Below are positions 59,656 to 64,000 of a stretch of DNA of 64,000 nt, piece by piece (positions within the stretch are counted from its first letter, which is position 1; each line of letters opens with the position of its first letter). The DNA lies in NCBI GenBank assembly GCA_941918925.1, contig OW799236.1, forward strand, positions 104,176,562 through 104,240,561, given 5' to 3'. The stretch is from Phyto melanocephala (lineage: Eukaryota; Arthropoda; Insecta; Diptera; Rhinophoridae). Made by a program: the position numbers and the translations under genes. Under the pieces are notes generated by a model. The model had not been told where the DNA came from. It ran no database searches and was given only the letters and a program-made list of their open reading frames with translations.

Positions 59656-59759
59656 GTTTTGGTTCGTCTTCAATACAGAATTAATATGTAATGTTTTACG
59701 ATTAAATATTTGTAATTACTGTAGAAACTTCTTGGCTATTCTTTGAATCGTCATTTCCT

Positions 59760-62189
59760 TTAGCCTAGTAAACCACCGCCAACTCCAATCCCACCATTAT
59801 TTCCAGCACCGACATTAACATCAGATTTTACATTAACGTCATTTTTGCCATTCAAGCCATTTTGACCATTAGAACCAGCATTCACATTAGTACTAGTTTT
59901 GACGTTAGCACCATTTGAGCCATTATTACCATCAGAGTCGGCATTGACATGAGTGCCAGAATTTACGCTTACTCCATTGCTGCCACTTGGTCCATCATTA
60001 CCATTAGCAGCAACAATCACATTAGTAATAGATTTAACGCTAGAGTCATTTTCGCCATTATCTCCATCTGAGCCGGCATTGACATGTGTACTTGTTTGGA
60101 CGTTAGATCCATTTCCACCATTAACGCCATTAGAGCCGGCATTGACACTTGTACTACTTTTAACATTAGCACCATTTCCACCATTAACGCCATCAGAGCC
60201 GGCATTGACACTTGTACTACTTTTAACATTAGCACCATTTCCACCATTAACGCCATCAGAGCCGGCATTGACACTTGTACTACTTTTAACATTAGCACCA
60301 TTTGAGTTATTATCGCCATCAGAGCCGGCATTGACACTTGTACTACTTTTAACATTAGCACCATTTCCACCATTAACGCCATCAGAGCCGGCATTGACAC
60401 TTGTACTACTTTTAACATTAGCACCATTTCCACCATTAACGCCATCAGAGCCGGCATTGACACTTGTACTACTTTTAACATTAGCACCATTTCCACCATT
60501 AAGGCCATCAGAGCCGGCATTGACATTTGTACTACTTTTAACATTAGCACCATTTCCACCATTATCGCCATCAGAGCCGGCATTGACACTTGTACTACTT
60601 TTAACATTAGCACCATTTCCACCATTAACGCCATCAGAGCCGGCATTGACACTTGTACTACTTTTAACATTAGCACCATTTCCACCATTAACGCCATCAG
60701 AGCCGGCATTGACACTTGTACTACTTTTAACATTAGCACCATTTCCACCATTATCGCCATCAGAGCCGGCATTGACACTTGTACTACTTTTGACATTAGC
60801 ACCATTTCCATCATTATCGCCATCAGAGCCGGCATTGACACTTGTACTACTTTTAACATTAGCACCATTTCCACCATTAACGCCATCAGAGCCAGCATTG
60901 ACACTTGTACTACTTTTGACGTTAGCACCTTTTCCGTCATTATCTCCATCTGAGCCGGCATTGACATTAGTGCTAGTTTTGACGTTAGCGCCTTTTCCGT
61001 CATTATCTCCATCAGAGCCGGCATTGACATTAGTGCTAGTTTTTACGTTAGCGCCTGTTCCGTCATTATCTCCATCAGAGCCGGCATTGACATTAGTGCT
61101 AGTTTTTACGTTAGCGCCTGTTCCGTCATTAGCTCCATCTGAGCCGGCATTGACATTAGTGCTAGTTTTGACGTTAGCGCCTTTTCCGTCATTATCTCCA
61201 TCAGAGCCGGCATTGACATTAGTGCTAGTTTTTACGTTTGCGCCTGTTCCGTCATTATCTCCATCAGAGCCGGCATTGACATTAGTGCTAGTTTTGACGT
61301 TAGCACCTGTTCCGTCATTGTCTCCATCTGAGCCGGCATTGACATTTGTACTAGTTTTGACGTTAGCTCCTTTTCCATCATTATCGCCATCAGAGCCGGC
61401 ATTAACATTAGTGCTAGTTTTGACATTAGCGCCATTATCGCCATCAGCTCCTGTATTGACATTAGTACCTGATTTTACACTAACTCCATTTTTGTCATCG
61501 TCGCCATTGTCTTCACCACTATCATCATCTTCTCCATTAGAGCCATCGTTTCCTTGTTTGCCATGTCTGCCACGTCTGCCACGTCTACCATTTTTTCCAT
61601 TACGTCCACCTTTGCCATTGTTGCTATCATCATCACTGTCATCATCTTCGCTGCTAGTATCACCTTTGCCATTCATACCAGCCTCGACGTTAGTGCCGGA
61701 TTTTACATTTACACCATTTGAGCCATCTTTGCCATTAACACCAGCTTCGACATTACTATTAGTGCTAACACTTAGGTCAGTTTTGTCGTCATCGCCATGT
61801 GGTATGAGTTTATAAATAATGCAATGTACGCCCTTTTCAAACTCATTCTTAATACCTTTGATGTCATATTTTCTAAGTTCTTTTACAATGTATTTTACGC
61901 CATTTTCAATTTCTCTACGAAGATCATGTACATCGGAATTGGAGTGAGAATGATAGTGAAGGCTTAAATCAGAAATGTTTTCACCAAAATCCACCAGAAG
62001 GTCTACTAATCTGCTATGATTTTGCAAACGTAGATTTCTGCTACAATAGTTTTTACCATAGTAAAGTGGATTAGCCAAAGCAATTCCCAATAAGGACACC
62101 AAAACAATCTGATAAATATATATATTATTATTTTTAATTAAGATTAATTCCTGTATAAAATTTGTATTACTTACCAGAATTTTTGCCAT
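59760..62189 (-). CDS. Secreted Asn/Gly/Ser-rich tandem-repeat protein
   Basis: The gene has two coding exons: 62175-62189 (MAKIL) and 59760-62108, joined across a 66-bp GT-AG intron. The intron is also open in frame (809 codons unspliced, 787 spliced). Splicing gives a clean signal peptide, MAKILIVLVSLLGIALA before NPLYYG. Residues 18 to about 115 form a non-repetitive domain with two Cys and many charged residues. Residues about 155-215 run acidic-basic-acidic and include ten Gly-X-Y triplets (GKG GRN GKN GRR GRR GRH GKQ...). From about 232 come 21 near-identical 21-aa repeats of the type ANVKSSTSVNAGSDGVNGGN, then divergent repeats and GVGGGLLG. Composition suggests an extracellular structural or secretion product (glue, mucin-like, egg-coat or silk-like). 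I recognise no named family. The long antisense frames over this gene are repeat shadows. Confidence 0.85.
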   Translation of the reverse strand: MAKILVSNTNFIQELILIKNNNIYIYQIVLVSLLGIALANPLYYGKNYCSRNLRLQNHSRLVDLLVDFGENISDLSLHYHSHSNSDVHDLRREIENGVKYIVKELRKYDIKGIKNEFEKGVHCIIYKLIPHGDDDKTDLSVSTNSNVEAGVNGKDGSNGVNVKSGTNVEAGMNGKGDTSSEDDDSDDDSNNGKGGRNGKNGRRGRRGRHGKQGNDGSNGEDDDSGEDNGDDDKNGVSVKSGTNVNTGADGDNGANVKTSTNVNAGSDGDNDGKGANVKTSTNVNAGSDGDNDGTGANVKTSTNVNAGSDGDNDGTGANVKTSTNVNAGSDGDNDGKGANVKTSTNVNAGSDGANDGTGANVKTSTNVNAGSDGDNDGTGANVKTSTNVNAGSDGDNDGKGANVKTSTNVNAGSDGDNDGKGANVKSSTSVNAGSDGVNGGNGANVKSSTSVNAGSDGDNDGNGANVKSSTSVNAGSDGDNGGNGANVKSSTSVNAGSDGVNGGNGANVKSSTSVNAGSDGVNGGNGANVKSSTSVNAGSDGDNGGNGANVKSSTNVNAGSDGLNGGNGANVKSSTSVNAGSDGVNGGNGANVKSSTSVNAGSDGVNGGNGANVKSSTSVNAGSDGDNNSNGANVKSSTSVNAGSDGVNGGNGANVKSSTSVNAGSDGVNGGNGANVKSSTSVNAGSNGVNGGNGSNVQTSTHVNAGSDGDNGENDSSVKSITNVIVAANGNDGPSGSNGVSVNSGTHVNADSDGNNGSNGANVKTSTNVNAGSNGQNGLNGKNDVNVKSDVNVGAGNNGGIGVGGGLLG
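60108..61430 (-). repeat. 63-bp coding minisatellite, 21 near-perfect units in two blocks
   Basis: Twenty-one consecutive 63-bp units. The first eight (61430-60927) are of the NVKTSTNVNAGSDG type with DNDGKG or DNDGTG tails. The next thirteen (60926-60108) are NVKSSTSVNAGSDG with mostly VNGGNG or DNGGNG tails. The units are nearly identical in DNA within each block, which indicates homogenisation by unequal exchange. Diverged units lie on both sides. Confidence 0.93.
61520..61620 (-). other. Collagen-like Gly-X-Y segment
   Basis: Ten consecutive Gly-X-Y triplets (spliced residues about 170-199) rich in Arg/Lys/Asn at X and Y lie between two Asp/Glu/Ser-rich stretches. There is no Pro, so a stable collagen triple helix is doubtful. 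Confidence 0.6.
62109..62174 (-). other. 66-bp intron of the repeat-protein gene
   Basis: The minus strand reads CTG|GTAAGTAATAC at the donor and ATTTATCAG|ATTG at the acceptor. It is phase 0 and a length typical of short fly introns. Removing it joins MAKIL to IVLVSLLGIALA, giving an uninterrupted hydrophobic signal core; leaving it in puts 22 Asn/Ile/Tyr-rich residues in between. Confidence 0.85.
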
Positions 62190-62238
62190 TTCTTTATTTT
62201 AGTAAATCAGCTGTAACACGATTAACTAAAAATCTTGT

Positions 62239-62244
62239 ACTGAA
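62239..62244 (-). promoter_or_regulatory. Initiator (TTCAGT) for the repeat-protein gene
   Basis: TTCAGT on the minus strand contains the arthropod TCAGT initiator, with the A at 62241. It gives a 5' UTR of about 52 nt before the ATG at 62189 and lies 30 bp from a TATA box. Confidence 0.55.
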
Positions 62245-62265
62245 ATATAACATCAACGCAATGAG

Positions 62266-62271
62266 TATATA
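62266..62271 (-). promoter_or_regulatory. TATA box for the repeat-protein gene
   Basis: GCATATATACTC on the minus strand. The first T of TATATA is 30 bp upstream of the initiator A, the usual spacing. A focused TATA+Inr promoter fits a strongly expressed, tissue-specific secreted product; that last point is inference. Confidence 0.6.
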
Positions 62272-62789
62272 TGCTAAAAATCACAGCTAAAAATTCTTAG
62301 GATTCTTGAACGAAACATAGTTATAACATACAAAAATACACTTTTGTAATCATATATTTTCGTTATCTGTCACTAAATTTACGTGTTTAAAGTTTAGAAG
62401 AGACAAATTGATATATGAACATAAATCGAGAAAAATATAATTGTAAATCCACCGGTTGTTTTTGAATGTTTTTCTTTCTTATGTTTATTTGAAAGATAAA
62501 ATAAGATTAAGTATATTAATTCTACACAGATTAAATTAATCTTTATGTAATTATTTTTATTACTGTTTACCTACATCAACCTTCACATTCATCGCAGGAA
62601 ATGGTAATAAAAAACAAAAATAATTTATAATAAGTTACTTACTTAATACGATTTTTTTTGTTTTATTTTTTTTTTTGGGCTAAATGTAATATTTATTTAC
62701 ATATTAATGTTTGGTTTTCAGGTTAGTTATTGGGTAAATATCGGCGACCTTTTTTTATAATTTTGTTGTTTTATTTATTACACTCGAGA

Positions 62790-63260
62790 TCAGTTTTTCT
62801 AATAAATAAAATAATCTTCCCGTGGTGTTTGTGATTAAGCTCCTCCAAAATAACTTGACCGATTTTCATGAAACTTTATGTGCATATCGTGTAGGTCTGC
62901 GAATCGTTCAACATTAATTTTCATATCCACTTTAATTTTATACTTGCATCGAAAATAGTTTTTAGTATTTTTCTCTAAAATGTACACAATTTATAGTCCA
63001 GCCAATGCAGAAATAAATGTTTGAGAATCGGTCATCATCTATTGTGCATGCTAGGGTTACTCACCCCAAGGAACAATTTATGCCTCTTGTAACGACTTCG
63101 ATGAAATTTTAAAATTAGATAGATCTGCATACCGTAGAACACATATGATTAACGTTTTTTCTTTAATGTACTAAGAGTAAGGTAGTTATTTTTACTAAAC
63201 AAAAAAAGTATTTCCTAGAAATTATTTATAAGGCAAAACAATGTTTGCCGGGTCTGCTAG
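62790..63260 (+). mobile_element. Helitron-like element upstream of the repeat-protein gene
   Basis: The 3' end is well defined: perfect 6-bp hairpin GGCAAA/TTTGCC (63232-63237 and 63244-63249), then GGGTCTG and CTAG|T. The body includes CTCCTCCAAAATAACTTGACC and GATTTTCATGAAACTTTATG, typical of insect Helitrons. The 5' end is unclear; TCTTCCCGTGGTG at about 62814, or the A/T-rich run before it, is the best candidate. Confidence 0.7.
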
Positions 63261-64000
63261 TTTTTTTATAAAAATAATAATATTTTATTCTTATATTTCG
63301 CTACCACATTGGGTAGCTTCTTTAGAGAAAGTTTGTACAATTAACAATATAAAAATTATTCATAAAAAATTTTTAAATTTTTACAAAATCTATTTTAAAA
63401 ATTGATTCTAATTTTAAAGAGTAACTGTTTTCAATTGTCCTAAATTTTAAATAAAGGATAAATTGAATAAAATATGTATGACTTTTAATTATTTTATTTA
63501 CAAAAATATAAGATAAAAAACTTGTTATTCTAATCAGGTCTTTAAGATTTTTTTTCTTTCGTATTATTCAAAGACTAGTTTTTCTTATATGCCGAATATG
63601 TGATTGGTCTTTCCAAAAAAAAAAAAAATACGTTTACTTCCCCGGCATAAAAAGGCGCGCTTAGGATTTGCGAAAAATAATATGAGTTCAAATCGTAATA
63701 AGGTAAGACCACTTTCTTAGTTAAACTAAATATTTTAGAAGTTTTATTAGGAAATAAGTTGTCCGATGAGAATAGATATTACTCCTATCAAAGAGATTTG
63801 TGTAAGATACCACACCATTGTTTCTAATAGAAATTCTGGTGGTAGTCCTCAGTTTGCACCAGATAAAGTTGCAATTTCTTTAAAAGAAATCATAGAAAAT
63901 ATATGGTTTTCCAGTAGTATAATACTGTAGTATACAAAAGTATTCAAACCCGACTGTACTAAGGTCAAATAAAATACCACAATTCGAGTGGCCAGACTGT
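63261..64000. other. Intergenic DNA; possible tiny first exon near 63682
   Basis: Mostly AT-rich. CATAAAAAGGCGCGC (63645-63660) is followed by ATGAGTTCAAATCGTAATAAG (63682-63702) and GTAAGA, which could be a TATA-like element, a 7-codon first exon and a splice donor. No second exon is identifiable inside the window, so this remains a weak possibility. Confidence 0.2.

Noticed and set aside
60017..61030. 337-codon minus-strand Met/Leu/Val-rich frame in the same region
   Set aside because: It is a frame-shifted reading of the same minisatellite, without start context or signal.
59953..61815. 620-codon plus-strand open frame (Leu/Pro/Thr-rich repeats) opposite the repeat-protein gene
   Set aside because: It is the antisense of the 63-bp coding repeat, which keeps all frames open because the unit length is a multiple of three. 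The sense strand has promoter, signal peptide, intron and stop in place.

Overview
This is AT-rich eukaryotic DNA with no bacterial or phage features. The best fit is a higher fly (Schizophora), probably a calyptrate such as a blow fly, house fly or flesh fly. The reason is a family of DINE-1/INE-1-like (Helentron-type) elements with the known layout: TATACCC...GGGTATA sub-terminal inverted repeats, GTCCGTCCGTCTG runs, GCCACGCCCAC-type internal repeats, and a 3' hairpin followed by CTTACTTGTT. The species assignment is inference.

About 97% of the window is mobile-element sequence or anonymous intergenic DNA. Ten long DINE-like copies (about 27 kb, roughly 40% of the window) lie at 7.1-9.2, 14.0-19.5 (two in tandem), 20.6-25.1, 30.2-32.9, 32.9-35.6, 39.7-42.1, 49.5-52.2, 53.4-55.3 and 57.2-59.6 kb. 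All ten carry an internally deleted mariner-like element at the same site, so the chimera has spread as a unit. They also carry variable numbers of a ~286-bp internal repeat and of a GACGGACA microsatellite. Other elements are four or five Helitrons with hairpin+CTAG ends (2.5-5.0, 26.9, 38.7-39.4, 45.7-46.5, 62.8-63.3 kb), a PIF/Harbinger derivative with a broken Myb/SANT-like gene (12.8-13.7 kb), two piggyBac relics (21.9-23.4 and 52.3-55.4 kb), further mariner-like relics, two non-LTR retrotransposon fragments, and a tRNA-derived SINE (29.8-30.1 kb).

The only convincing host gene is on the minus strand at about 59.65-62.27 kb. It has a TATA box 30 bp upstream of a TCAGT initiator, a 5-codon first exon, a 66-bp intron inside the signal-peptide coding region, and a second exon encoding a secreted protein. 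The spliced protein is about 787 aa: an N-terminal domain with two cysteines, an acidic-basic-acidic stretch with ten collagen-like Gly-X-Y triplets, 21 nearly identical 21-aa Asn/Gly/Ser/Asp-rich repeats, and a few divergent repeats. I do not recognise a named family. It looks like an extracellular structural or secretion protein.

The stretches at 1-2.4, 5.4-7.1, 9.2-12.6, 19.5-20.2, 25.4-26.9, 27.0-29.3, 36.5-38.4, 46.5-48.2 and 63.3-64.0 kb contain nothing I can assign beyond simple sequence.
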